A stretch of DNA of 64,000 bases, taken from the NCBI RefSeq assembly GCF_900188485.1, contig NZ_FZPH01000014.1:210272-274271 (forward strand), given 5' to 3'. Shown here one piece after another: positions 1 through 8,250 of this stretch. This stretch comes from Asanoa hainanensis (lineage in GTDB: Bacteria > Actinomycetota > Actinomycetes > Mycobacteriales > Micromonosporaceae). A program made the translations under genes and the position numbers. A model generated the notes under the pieces. It was not told the DNA's origin, did not search any database, and was given only the letters and a program-made list of their open reading frames with translations. Positions within the stretch are counted from its first letter, which is position 1. Every line of letters starts with the position of its first letter.

Positions 1-2
1 TC

Positions 3-122
3 GAGGTCACCGTCACCGACGGCCCGGGCCGCGAGGGCACGGCGATCGTCGCCGAGGGCCGGGTCGAGCGGATCTTCCTCGACCGGAGCCGGTTCGTCGA
101 GCGGGCCGTCGACGGCTCATGA
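3..122 (+). CDS. C-terminal end of an unidentified protein (partial)
   Basis: An open frame enters from the left edge and ends at TGA 120-122. Only about 39 residues are visible, with the charged tail VERIFLDRSRFVERAVDGS. Its stop overlaps the ATG of the next gene in an ATGA arrangement, so the two are probably cotranscribed and translationally coupled. Too little is present to name a family. Confidence 0.6.
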   Translation, partial: EVTVTDGPGREGTAIVAEGRVERIFLDRSRFVERAVDGS

Positions 123-1006
123 GCTCGTCCACACCGGCGTTCGTCGAGATCGCCGACCGGGTCTTCGTGCTGCGCTACCCGGTGTTCGACGTCAACGTGA
201 CGCTGGTGGTCGGTGACGAGGCCGCCGTGCTGGTCGACACGCTGTCGACGGGCGCGCAGGCCGCCGAGCTGCTGGCCGCGGCGCGGCGGGTGACGCGCGC
301 GCCGTGGGCCATCGTCAACACGCACCACCACTTCGACCACGCGTTCGGCAACGCGACGTTGGCCCGGCAGGAGCCGGCGGGCGACTCGTTCCCGACCTTC
401 GGCGACCCCGGCGCCGACGCGGCCGCGCACACCCGGATCTGGGCGCACGAGGAGACCGCGCGCTTGCTCGGCCACGAGGAGACGGCCCGCCGCACCGCCT
501 GGGAAGCCGTCCGCGCGGGTTCCCATCCGGAGCTGGCCGACGAGGTGGCCCGCGTGGCCGTGCTGCCGCCCAACGAGATCGTCCTGACCGAGGCCGCGCT
601 CGACCTGGGTGGGCGCGTCGTCGTGCTGTCCCACTTCGGTCGCGGGCACACGGCCGGCGACCTGGTCGCGCACGTCCCCGACGCCGACGTCGTGATCGCC
701 GGTGACCTGGTCGAGGAGAGCGGGCCACCCGATTTCGGCGACGCGTACCCGCTGGAATGGCCCGGCACGGTCGCGGCGCTGCTGCGGCTCACCACGCCGG
801 AGACGGTGGTGGTGCCGGGGCACGGCGCACCGGTCGGCCAGGGCTTCGTCACGGGCCAGCACGAGGAGCTCACGGAACTCGAGTGGTTGATCCGCAACGG
901 TCACGCCGAGCGGGCCCGGGTCGACGACCTGGCCCGCCGCGCCCCGTTCGGCGCGGCGGCCCACGTGGCTGTCAAGCGCGCCTACACGCTGCTCGACGGG
1001 GAGTGA
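119..1006 (+). CDS. MBL-fold metallo-hydrolase
   Basis: This 295-residue protein has the metallo-beta-lactamase fold signature. The zinc motif HHHFDH lies at residues 69-74, followed by SHFGRGHTAGD near 180, an Asp in VIAGDLVEE, and the terminal histidine in VVPGHGAP. These are the ligands expected for a dinuclear metal hydrolase (glyoxalase II/lactonase type). There is no signal peptide, so it should be cytoplasmic. The substrate cannot be read from sequence. The ATG overlaps the upstream stop by 4 bases, so it is the distal gene of an operon that begins outside the window. A strong hairpin follows the stop. Confidence 0.85.
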   Translation: MSSSTPAFVEIADRVFVLRYPVFDVNVTLVVGDEAAVLVDTLSTGAQAAELLAAARRVTRAPWAIVNTHHHFDHAFGNATLARQEPAGDSFPTFGDPGADAAAHTRIWAHEETARLLGHEETARRTAWEAVRAGSHPELADEVARVAVLPPNEIVLTEAALDLGGRVVVLSHFGRGHTAGDLVAHVPDADVVIAGDLVEESGPPDFGDAYPLEWPGTVAALLRLTTPETVVVPGHGAPVGQGFVTGQHEELTELEWLIRNGHAERARVDDLARRAPFGAAAHVAVKRAYTLLDGE

Positions 1007-1035
1007 AGGGGAGCGCCCCGGCGCCCCCCTTCACG
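1002..1035. terminator. Bidirectional hairpin between convergent genes
   Basis: GTGAAGGGGAGCGCC and a matching GGCGCCCCCCTTCAC-like arm form a GC-rich stem between the stops of the MBL gene and the LPMO gene. There is no T-tract, which is usual for actinobacterial terminators. Its position between two convergent stops supports shared termination. Confidence 0.6.
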
Positions 1036-1039
1036 CACG

Positions 1040-2140
1040 TCACGAACCGACGCAGGTGACCGCCGGCAGCGTGTTGGTGCCGCTGTGCGTGCCGAGGAAC
1101 CCGAACGTCGTCCGGCCGTTCGGCGCGACCGAGCCGTTCCAGCTCGCGTTGCGTACGGTCACGTTCGTCCCCGAGACCGTCGACGTGCCGTTCCAGACCT
1201 GCGCGAGCGTCTGCCCGGACGGCCAGGCCCACGAGGCGGTCCAGCCGCCGTACGTCCGCGTGCTGTGGTTCATGATCTCGACCTCGGCCTGGAAGCCGCC
1301 GTTCCACGAACCGATGATCTTGTAGACCGCCATGCAGTCGCCGCTCGGTGCGGGCGTGGTCGGCCCAGCGGTCGGGGTCGGCGTGGGGCCCGTTGTCGGC
1401 GTGGGGCCGCCCGGGTCGGTCGGGTTCTCGCTGCCCGGGCCGACGCCGGTGACCTGCCCGTTGCCGCCGTCGAAGGTGACGTCCGAGCAGCCGAAGAAGT
1501 TCTCGTTGCTGTCGGAGCGCACCCAGCGCGAGTAGATCAGGTGCCGCCCGCTCTTGTTGGACGGCAGGTTGCCGCTGAAGTAGTAGTGCCCCTCGTTGGT
1601 GCCCGGTCCACCGTTCTGCGGCGGGTTGGTCACCGTGAGGAACGGCGTCGACTCCAGGTCGTTCCAGGCCAGCGCCCGGGTCGGGCTCCAGCTGTCCTTG
1701 GTCACGTAGAAGTAGAACGTGCCCGGGTGGTGTGCCCAGTTGCTGTACTTGAAGTCGAACCGCGCGCCGGCCGTCAGGTGGGTCAACGGCCAGTCGTTGC
1801 GGGCCTGGTTGTACGCGGCGAAGGTGGCGTTGCCGCCGCTGCACAGCTGACCGTCGGCGATGAGGCCGACCGTCCGGCCGGCGGCGTCCGAGCGCAGCAC
1901 GCTGAACCAGTTGTAGAGCGGGTTCGTCCCGCCCTGCTGGACGGCCGCGGTGCAGGCCGGGTTGTGCGGCTGGATGTCGCCCTGCTGCGACAGGCCGTCC
2001 TTCCAGCACAGGAACGTGCGGCTGCCCGGTGACATCGGCGTGCCGTGTCCCTGGGCGGGCAGCTGGCTGACCACCGACACGAGGCCGGCGGCGAGCATGG
2101 CGGCGGCACCGAACACCGCGGCCCTGCGGATGAGTCTCAC
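1040..2140 (-). CDS. Secreted AA10 lytic polysaccharide monooxygenase with CBM2
   Basis: The 366-residue precursor starts at GTG 2140, preceded by a GAGGAG ribosome site. A signal peptide (basic RLIRR, hydrophobic core, PAQG) ends at about residue 31, leaving His32 as the N-terminus (HGTPMSPGSRTFLCW). This is the first histidine of the copper histidine brace. The second is in WAHHPGTFYFY near residue 136. A Pro/Thr/Gly linker follows, then a C-terminal family 2 carbohydrate-binding module (Cys-bounded, Trp-rich, ending TLPAVTCVGS). The enzyme cleaves chitin or cellulose oxidatively outside the cell; the preferred polymer is not decidable here. A longer in-frame start upstream is rejected because it would bury the signal peptide. 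Confidence 0.93.
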   Translation of the reverse strand: MRLIRRAAVFGAAAMLAAGLVSVVSQLPAQGHGTPMSPGSRTFLCWKDGLSQQGDIQPHNPACTAAVQQGGTNPLYNWFSVLRSDAAGRTVGLIADGQLCSGGNATFAAYNQARNDWPLTHLTAGARFDFKYSNWAHHPGTFYFYVTKDSWSPTRALAWNDLESTPFLTVTNPPQNGGPGTNEGHYYFSGNLPSNKSGRHLIYSRWVRSDSNENFFGCSDVTFDGGNGQVTGVGPGSENPTDPGGPTPTTGPTPTPTAGPTTPAPSGDCMAVYKIIGSWNGGFQAEVEIMNHSTRTYGGWTASWAWPSGQTLAQVWNGTSTVSGTNVTVRNASWNGSVAPNGRTTFGFLGTHSGTNTLPAVTCVGS

Positions 2141-2342
2141 GGGATTGCTCCTCGGGGAGTCGGCGCGTCTGGCGCGCCGGAGTCGACTCGGGGAGCGCGG
2201 GCTCGCGAGCATGCCGCGGCGCGCGCTGACCCACCTGTGCACCCGTGTGGTGGGCGGCGCCATCCGCGTGTATTGCCCGGCGTGAATATCGGACCACGAC
2301 GGGGGGTACGCCGGCAAGGGCGGGCTTGCGAAGATGCACCCC

Positions 2343-3269
2343 ATGGCATACGCGGTGGTGCTCGGTGAGGCGTTGATCGACCTGCTCGACGGCGAGGTGG
2401 CCGGCGAGCGGGTGTTCCGGCAGGCGATCGGCGGCGCGCCGTTCAACGTCTCGGTCGGGGTGGCCCGCCTGGGCGGCGAGGTGTCGTTCGCGGGCTCGCT
2501 GGGCGACGACGCCCTGGGTACGCGGATCCTCGACTTCCTCACCCGCGCCGGGGTCGGCGACCGCGCGGTGGTGCGGGTGCCGGTGCCGACCACGCTGGCC
2601 GTGGTCACCTTCAACGGCGCCGACCCCGAGTTCCGCTTCTACGGCTCGCCGCCCTCGTACTCGCTGCTGACCGAGGTGCCGCCGGACCTGCTGGCCGGCT
2701 CGGGCGTCGTCTACTGCGGCTCCATCGTGCTGCTGCACCCCGAGTTCCTCCGCGCCGCCCGGTCGGCCTGGTCGGCCGCCGGCGGCCTGCGCGTCTTCGA
2801 TCCCAACGTGCGGCCGACCCTGCTGCCGACGCCGGCCGACGTCGACGACTTCCGGTCGGTGGTGGACGAGTTCTGCGGGACCGCCGACCTGGTCAAGCTG
2901 AGCCACGCCGACGCCGCGGTGCTCTATCCCGGGTTGTCGCTGTCGTCGGTGGCCGGCGACCTGCTCTCCCTCGGTGCGGGCGCGGTCGTGATCACCCGCG
3001 GTGCGGCGGGCGCGCTGGTCGCGTTCGGCGACGAGCGGGTCGAGCTGCCGGCCCCGGTGGTCGAGGCGGTCGACGCGACCGGCGCCGGCGACTCGGTGAT
3101 GGCGGCGCTGATCGCCGGGCTGCTGGCCGACGGTTCGCCGAGCACTGTGGACGGCTGGACCCGGCTGGTCTCCTACGCGCTCCAGGTGGCCGGGCTGGTC
3201 TGCGAGCGGCCGGGTGGCGCGGTGGCCATGCCGACCCGCGCGGAGGTGGCCGAGCGCTTCGGCGCATGA
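2343..3269 (+). CDS. PfkB-family carbohydrate kinase (fructokinase-like)
   Basis: This 308-residue ribokinase-fold protein has the first PfkB signature, GGAPFNVSVGVARLGG, near residues 34-49. The second, DATGAGDSVMAALIAGLL, lies near residue 243 and holds the catalytic Asp and the anion hole. It phosphorylates a sugar with ATP in the cytoplasm; overall layout resembles bacterial fructokinases, but substrate is inference. Two ATGs lie nine bases apart (2334 and 2343). I chose 2343 because MAYAVVLGEALIDLL is the usual family N-terminus; neither has a strong ribosome site. It is divergent from the LPMO gene across about 200 bases. Confidence 0.82.
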   Translation: MAYAVVLGEALIDLLDGEVAGERVFRQAIGGAPFNVSVGVARLGGEVSFAGSLGDDALGTRILDFLTRAGVGDRAVVRVPVPTTLAVVTFNGADPEFRFYGSPPSYSLLTEVPPDLLAGSGVVYCGSIVLLHPEFLRAARSAWSAAGGLRVFDPNVRPTLLPTPADVDDFRSVVDEFCGTADLVKLSHADAAVLYPGLSLSSVAGDLLSLGAGAVVITRGAAGALVAFGDERVELPAPVVEAVDATGAGDSVMAALIAGLLADGSPSTVDGWTRLVSYALQVAGLVCERPGGAVAMPTRAEVAERFGA

Positions 3270-3276
3270 TCGACGG

Positions 3277-3984
3277 GTGACGCAGACCTACGCGACCGAC
3301 CCCGGGCGCCACGCGGCGCTGTTGGACCACCTGCCCGCCGACGTGGAGGCGCTCGGGATAGTGGTGCGCAACGTCGTCGGCGGCGCCGGCACGCCCGGTG
3401 CCGACCACGCCCGGCTCGTCGACCTGCTCGACGCCGACCAGGCGCGGTATCCGGGGCAGGGGCTCCGGGTCCCGCGGGGCCGTCCGGTCGGCGGCACCTG
3501 CCGGTCGGCGGCTCTGCTGATGGTCGCGGCGCTGCGCCACCGCAGCCTGCCGGCCCGATCCCGCGTCGGGTTCGCGCCCTACCTCGGCGACGCCGCGCAC
3601 GTCGTGGTGTCCTATCACGACGGTCGGCGCTGGCTGACGACCGACCCACGCGTGCCGGGCGCCACCGGTTTCGTGTTCCCCGGCGACGCCTGGCTCGCCT
3701 ACCGGGCCGGAACGCTCGACGCGGCCCGCTTCGGCGGCGGGGCGGCCCTGCGGGACGCGGTGCTGCGCGACCTCGCCCACGTCAACGGCACCGAGGTGCG
3801 GCTCACCGACGAGTGGGGTCCGATGGGTCCCGACCTGGTCGACGGTCTCGACGTGATCGACGACCTGGCGGCCCTGCTGGTCTCGGTTTCGCGGGGCGAC
3901 GCGGTGGCAGCGCGGGAGCTGGTCGAGCGTTACGCCAGCGACCACCGGATCCGCGCACCGCGGCTGGTGCTGGCGACGACCTGA
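3277..3984 (+). CDS. Transglutaminase-like cysteine protein
   Basis: About 235 residues from GTG 3277, seven bases after the sugar kinase, so probably the same operon. The core has the order of a transglutaminase/protease-like triad: Cys75 in PVGGTCRSAALL, His108 in DAAHVVVSYHDG and Asp123 in WLTTDPRVPG. No signal peptide or membrane segment is seen, so it should be cytoplasmic. The usual annotation of such proteins is transglutaminase-like domain protein of unknown substrate. An upstream in-frame ATG at 3214 lies within the kinase gene and was not used. Confidence 0.6.
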   Translation: MTQTYATDPGRHAALLDHLPADVEALGIVVRNVVGGAGTPGADHARLVDLLDADQARYPGQGLRVPRGRPVGGTCRSAALLMVAALRHRSLPARSRVGFAPYLGDAAHVVVSYHDGRRWLTTDPRVPGATGFVFPGDAWLAYRAGTLDAARFGGGAALRDAVLRDLAHVNGTEVRLTDEWGPMGPDLVDGLDVIDDLAALLVSVSRGDAVAARELVERYASDHRIRAPRLVLATT

Positions 3985-4028
3985 TCGGTGGACGCGCCCC
4001 GCGGGCCGGTTGGCGACAATCTGCGGTC

Positions 4029-4670
4029 ATGGCACTCTTCTGTCGGCTGGGCTGGCACCGTTGGACCGACTCCGGCGGCCGCGTCCTGTGCCCCCGCTGC
4101 CGCAGCGTGGCGGTCGCGCCCCGGCCCCGGCTGGTCCGGATCGCGTCCTGGACGCTCGTCGCCATCGCGCTCGTCTCGGTGGTCCGGGCCCTGGTCGCGG
4201 TGATCGTCACGCCGCACGTGGACGAGGCCGAGCAGCAGTTCGGCGCGCTCGTCGGCGAGGTGCAGACCGCCGTGTACGAGACGCGGGACGTGCTGGGTTA
4301 CAGCATCGTCGCCGGCGTTCTCCTCGCCGCCCTGCTCGTGCCGGTGCTGCTGGCGCTACGGGGTCCGCTCAGCGGGGCCCGGTGGGCGACGGTGGGTCTG
4401 TTGTCGGCGTCGCTGATGGGCCAGATCCTGTTCGTCGCCAGCGACCTGTCCGGCGGCCCGCTGCGGTGGCGCATCGTGCCGCGCTGGTACCCGCTGACCC
4501 AGCAGCTGATCGAGCTCGTACTGATGCTGGCCTCGGCCGCCGTCATCGTCCTGTTGCTGCACGGGACGTCGCGCGAGTACTTCGAGGAGGGCATCGCCGA
4601 CGCCGACGCGGACGACGACATGGAGCGGGCGCTGGCGGCGGCCCGCGCCCGCCGGGCGGCGGAACAATGA
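4029..4670 (+). CDS. Membrane protein with N-terminal zinc-ribbon-like motif
   Basis: A 213-residue protein that starts MALFCRLGWHRW and has CPRCRS at residues 30-35; together C5, H10, C31 and C34 could bind one zinc. Four hydrophobic segments follow (about 41-66, 95-116, 121-140 and 158-178), with a charged acidic cytoplasmic tail rich in Asp and Ala/Arg. Function unknown. The start is the ATG at 4029; the open frame extends further left without a better start. Confidence 0.6.
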   Translation: MALFCRLGWHRWTDSGGRVLCPRCRSVAVAPRPRLVRIASWTLVAIALVSVVRALVAVIVTPHVDEAEQQFGALVGEVQTAVYETRDVLGYSIVAGVLLAALLVPVLLALRGPLSGARWATVGLLSASLMGQILFVASDLSGGPLRWRIVPRWYPLTQQLIELVLMLASAAVIVLLLHGTSREYFEEGIADADADDDMERALAAARARRAAEQ

Positions 4671-4739
4671 ACTGACCCGCCACCTCCGCCCGCCGTCGAT
4701 GGTCTGACTAGATGACGACGACGGTGAATCGAGGTGACC

Positions 4740-5237
4740 GTGGACGGGGAGACGGATCTCCGCGCGATCTACGCGGCCTCGGCGGGTCGCCTCGTGGCCG
4801 TGCTCTACGGGCTCACGGGTGACTTCGCCGAGGCGGAGGACGTGGTGCACGAGGCGTTCGCCCGGGCACTGAGCCGGCCGGCCCGGCTCCGCGAGGTGGC
4901 CAGCCCGGAGGCGTGGCTGCGGACGGTCGCGATGAACATCGCCCGCACCCGGTTCCGGCGCCGGCTGCTGCTCGACCGCATCGTCCACTCCGGACGCTTG
5001 CGCCGGCCGGAGAGCACGCCGCCGATCTCGCCGGACCGGGTCGCCCTGGCGGCCGCGCTGCAGGAGCTGCCCCGGCCCGTACGCGAGTGCCTGGTCCTGC
5101 ACTACATCGCCGACCTGGCGATCGCCGAGGTGGCGCTGGCGCAGGGGTGCAGCGTCGACGCGGTCAAGTCCCGCCTGATGCGCGGCCGCCGGGCGCTGGC
5201 CGCCCGGCTCGGTGACAAGGAGGAGAGCCGTGCCTGA
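4740..5237 (+). CDS. ECF-type RNA polymerase sigma factor
   Basis: This 165-residue protein has sigma region 2 (GDFAEAEDVVHEAFARAL, then AWLRTVAMNIARTRFRRR) and region 4 (LQELPRPVRECLVLHY, then helix-turn-helix CSVDAVKSRLMRGRRAL). It lacks region 3, as ECF factors do. GTG 4740 is preceded by GAGGTG; GTG 4734 is possible but leaves no room for a ribosome site. The downstream membrane-anchored protein overlaps it by eight bases, the position normally held by an anti-sigma factor, so that protein may control it. No promoter motif for it is evident. Confidence 0.88.
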   Translation: MDGETDLRAIYAASAGRLVAVLYGLTGDFAEAEDVVHEAFARALSRPARLREVASPEAWLRTVAMNIARTRFRRRLLLDRIVHSGRLRRPESTPPISPDRVALAAALQELPRPVRECLVLHYIADLAIAEVALAQGCSVDAVKSRLMRGRRALAARLGDKEESRA

Positions 5238-6315
5238 CCTCGACCTCGTGGGTCTCGGCGAGGAGACCCGGCAGGTGTTCAAGCCCCGCTTCGAGGAGGT
5301 GCTCCGGCGGGCCCGGCGGCGGCGCCGGTGGCTGGGCGCGCTGACCGCGACGGTGGTGGCGCTCGCGGGTGGAGGCGTGGCGGTCGGCCTGGCCGGCGGC
5401 ACCGCGAGCCCGCCGCCCGACCGGGCGTCCTACCGGGGCACTGCCACGACGCTGGTCGTCGCGGGGGACATCTGGCACCTCTACCAGCTCACGGAGACCT
5501 GCGACACCGGAGGGTGCCGCGCGCACTTCGCTGTCTCCGCCGACCGCGGCGCGAGCTGGTCGCTGGTGCCTCCGCCCGGGCCGGACGGCGCGGACCGCCA
5601 GGTCGTCTCGGCGGCCAACACGACCGTCGTCGTCGCGACCGCTACCAACCGGTGGATGACTGTCGACGCGGGACGGACGTGGTTCGAGGCCACCTTCGAG
5701 AGCCGTGCGACGACCCAGACGGACCAGTTGGCGTACGTCGACGGCTCCCAGGTCCTGGTCGTCCGGCCGGGAAGGGGAGTGCTCGCGCCCGTCGCGGCGG
5801 CGCAACCGTTGAAGGAGGCGCGGTCGTTCGACGGGGGCGGGGCCATGTGGATGGTGGGTTTCGAGGAGGACGGCGGCCGCGGCCTGTCGACCGCGGTGAG
5901 TGGTGACTTCGGCCGCTCGTGGCAGGTCCAGCGTCTGCCGCGCGACGACGGGTTCCTCGACGTCACGAGCGCCAACGGCGTCGACCTGTACGCCCTCTAC
6001 GGCGGCGACGACGCGTTCGAGGTGTTCTCGAGCCGCGACGGGGGCGCGACCTGGACCAGGACGGCGACGGTCCGGCGCGGGCCGGGCGACGGGCGGCTGC
6101 TCGCCACGCGCTCCGGCATCCTGTGGCTGTCGACGCCGGGCGGCGTGTTCCTCAGCACGGACGCCGGCCGGACCTTCTCCGTACCCGGCTTCACCGACCT
6201 CGGCGGGGTCGCCTTCGACACGTCGATCGACGGTGCGTACGTCGCGTCGACGGTCGGCGCCGACCCCCGGACGTGGGTCTCGGAGGACGGCTACGAGTTC
6301 GAGGAGGTGCCCTAG
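5230..6315 (+). CDS. Membrane-anchored BNR/sialidase-like beta-propeller protein
   Basis: This 361-residue protein starts at GTG 5230, with an AAGGAGGAG ribosome site inside the sigma gene. Residues 1-34 are cytoplasmic and Arg-rich (RRARRRRRW). A single membrane span follows (about 35-57), then an exported domain with Asp-box-like repeats such as SADRGASW, TVDAGRTWFE, SGDFGRSW, SRDGGATW and STDAGRTF. This is the look of a BNR or photosystem II stability-factor-like propeller, not an active sialidase. Its coupling to an ECF sigma gene suggests an anti-sigma or sensor role, which is inference; no zinc HxxxCxxC anti-sigma motif is present. Its stop overlaps the convergent reductase stop. Confidence 0.68.
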   Translation: MPDLDLVGLGEETRQVFKPRFEEVLRRARRRRRWLGALTATVVALAGGGVAVGLAGGTASPPPDRASYRGTATTLVVAGDIWHLYQLTETCDTGGCRAHFAVSADRGASWSLVPPPGPDGADRQVVSAANTTVVVATATNRWMTVDAGRTWFEATFESRATTQTDQLAYVDGSQVLVVRPGRGVLAPVAAAQPLKEARSFDGGGAMWMVGFEEDGGRGLSTAVSGDFGRSWQVQRLPRDDGFLDVTSANGVDLYALYGGDDAFEVFSSRDGGATWTRTATVRRGPGDGRLLATRSGILWLSTPGGVFLSTDAGRTFSVPGFTDLGGVAFDTSIDGAYVASTVGADPRTWVSEDGYEFEEVP

Positions 6316-7286
6316 CGCGGCCCCTCGGGGGTGTTGCCCAGCGCGGGCGTCGCCCCCTGGGTGATCTTGTCGATCTCGGCCAGGTCGTCCTCGGTCAGGG
6401 TGAGGTCGGCCGCTTCGGCGGCCGCCTCGATGTTGCGGGCGTGCCGGGCACCGACGATCGCCACGTGTACGCCCTCCTGGGCGAGCACCCACGCGACGGC
6501 GAGCTGGGCGACGGTCATCGACCGGCGGGCCGCGAACATGGCCAGGTGGTCGACGATCTCCAGGTTCTTGATGAACGTGTTGCCGGAGAACGCGCTCGAC
6601 TTGGCCCGCCAGTCGTCCTCGTCGAACCGGGTCGACGCGTTCAGCGCGCCGGTGAGCAGGCCGCTGCCGAGCGGGCTGTAGGCGAGGATCCCGATGTCGA
6701 GGCGCCGGGCGTACGGCAGGATCTCGTCCTGGATCTCCCGCTGGAACAGGTGCAGCGGCGACTGCAGCGTCTCCACGGGCCGCACCGCCTCGAACGCGCT
6801 CAGCTCCGCGACGTCGTAGTTGGACACCCCGACATGCCGGATCTTGCCCTCGTCGACCAGCTCCTGCAGCGCGGTCGCGGTCTGCTCGGCCGGCGTCGCC
6901 GGGTCCGGCCAGTGCACCTGGTACAGGTCGATGTAGTCGACGCCGAGCGCCCGCAGGCTGGACTCGACGCCGGAGCGCAGGTGGGCGGGGCGTGCGTCGC
7001 GGGTCCGTTTGCCGGCCGGGTCGATGCCGCCCTTGGTGGCCAGCACGATCGACTCCCGGTCGGCCCGGAGCTCCGACCGCAGCGCGCGGCCGAGCACCTG
7101 TTCGGCGGTGCCGTACCCGTACCCCTGTGCGCTGTCGAACAGGTTGATGCCCAGCTCGTACGCCCGTCGGATGGTCGCGATCACCCCCGACTCGTCGAAG
7201 CTGCCCCAGTCGCCGCCGAGCTGCCAGGTGCCGAACGCGATGCGCGAGACCGCCAGCCCGGACCGGCCAAGTGTCGTGGTCCGCAT
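6312..7286 (-). CDS. Aldo/keto reductase
   Basis: This 324-residue protein starts at MRTTTLGRSGLAVSRIAFGT. It carries the AKR tetrad: Asp and Tyr in LFDSAQGYGYGTAE, Lys in VLATKGGIDPAG and His in YQVHWPDP. The NADPH-binding region follows (GILAYSPLGSGLLTG, later IVGARHARNIEAA). It reduces aldehydes or ketones in the cytoplasm; substrate unknown. The reading frame continues upstream for 185 codons, but that part lies antisense to the SDR gene and lacks AKR similarity, so the ATG at 7286 was chosen. Confidence 0.9.
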   Translation of the reverse strand: MRTTTLGRSGLAVSRIAFGTWQLGGDWGSFDESGVIATIRRAYELGINLFDSAQGYGYGTAEQVLGRALRSELRADRESIVLATKGGIDPAGKRTRDARPAHLRSGVESSLRALGVDYIDLYQVHWPDPATPAEQTATALQELVDEGKIRHVGVSNYDVAELSAFEAVRPVETLQSPLHLFQREIQDEILPYARRLDIGILAYSPLGSGLLTGALNASTRFDEDDWRAKSSAFSGNTFIKNLEIVDHLAMFAARRSMTVAQLAVAWVLAQEGVHVAIVGARHARNIEAAAEAADLTLTEDDLAEIDKITQGATPALGNTPEGPR

Positions 7287-7413
7287 CTTCAAAGCCCACA
7301 CCCGCGGGGTGGCGCGTACGACCGATTTGGCCTGATTGAGAAGCAGATCACCCTGGAACGCGGCGTCCGATCGGCGCCAGACTGGTGCGTCGTTCTCGAT
7401 CAAGCTCTTCCCC

Positions 7414-8157
7414 ATGGACAACACACTTGACGGCAAGGTCGCCCTGGTCACCGGCGGCGGACGGGGTATCGGCGCGGCGGTGGCGCTGCGGCTGGCGGGG
7501 GAGGGCGCGGCGGTGGCGCTGACGTTCCAGCAGGACCAGCGGCGGGCGGACGAGATAGTCGAGCGGATCGTGGCGGCGGGCGGGCGAGCGGTCGCCGTCC
7601 AGGTCGACAGTGCCGACGCGACCGCGTTGGTAGCCGCCGTGGACCGGGTCGCCTTGTTGCTGGGCCGGCTGGACATCCTGGTCAACAACGCCGGTGCGTT
7701 CCTGCTCGGCCCGTTCGGGGAGCTCGGGATGGCCGAGTTCGAGCGGACCGTCGCGGTCAACGTCCGGGCGCCGTTCCTGGCGACGCAGGCCGCCGTTCGG
7801 CACATGGCGGCCGGCGGGCGGATCATCAACATCGGCAGCAACGTGGCGGAGCGGGCGGTGTTCCCGGGGTTCGCCCTCTACGCGATGAGCAAGACCGCCC
7901 TGATCGGATTGACCAAGGCGCTCGGGCGTGAGCTGGGGCCGCGGGCGATCACCGTGAACCTGGTCAACCCGGGGCCGACTGACACCGAGCTCAACCCGGC
8001 TGACGGGCCGAACGCTTCGGCGGTCAACGGGCTGACCGCGTTGGGGCACTATGCCGAGCCGGCCGACATCGCGGCGGCGGTGGCGTTCCTGGCTGGTGCT
8101 GGCGGCCGCTACATCACGGGCGCGACGGTCAACGTCGACGGTGGGTTCACTATCTGA
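7414..8157 (+). CDS. SDR-family oxidoreductase (FabG-like)
   Basis: A classical short-chain dehydrogenase of 247 residues. The NAD(P) motif TGGGRGIG is at residues 14-21, NNAG near 90, the catalytic Ser in INIGSN, and YAMSK supplies the Tyr and Lys. The end GGRYITGATVNVDGGFTI is the typical substrate-loop and C-terminal pattern. It is likely an NADP-dependent 3-oxoacyl/ketone reductase; the substrate is not evident. It lies 127 bases from the divergent aldo/keto reductase, so a shared control region is possible. Confidence 0.9.
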   Translation: MDNTLDGKVALVTGGGRGIGAAVALRLAGEGAAVALTFQQDQRRADEIVERIVAAGGRAVAVQVDSADATALVAAVDRVALLLGRLDILVNNAGAFLLGPFGELGMAEFERTVAVNVRAPFLATQAAVRHMAAGGRIINIGSNVAERAVFPGFALYAMSKTALIGLTKALGRELGPRAITVNLVNPGPTDTELNPADGPNASAVNGLTALGHYAEPADIAAAVAFLAGAGGRYITGATVNVDGGFTI

Positions 8158-8160
8158 GCT

Positions 8161-8228
8161 GGTGTAAAACTTTGTAGACATGAGGTAAAAGATTCGCTAC
8201 CTTCGTGGTGTCAAAGATTTTGTACACC
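8161..8228 (+). promoter_or_regulatory. Promoter framed by inverted repeats upstream of the XRE operon
   Basis: TAGACA (8175-8180), a 17-base spacer and TACCTT (8198-8203) make a good sigma-70 type promoter. It is flanked by GGTGTAAAACTTTG (8161-8174) and the near-complementary CAAAGATTTTGTACACC (8212-8228). The whole stretch is strikingly AT-rich for this genome. The arms sit just upstream of the -35 and just past the start point, which suits repression, plausibly by the XRE regulator encoded downstream. Confidence 0.6.
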
Positions 8229-8250
8229 CCCGCCGCGAAGGAGTGGGTCG

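Noticed and set aside
2141..2333. DasR-type dre sites near the LPMO and ngc genes
   Set aside because: No TGGTCTAGACCA-like sequence is visible in this region or in 27766-27931.
972..2906. A 644-codon open frame antisense to the LPMO and sugar kinase genes
   Set aside because: Low-complexity Arg/His/Gln composition typical of antisense reading in GC-rich DNA; the LPMO and PfkB motifs on other frames explain this region.
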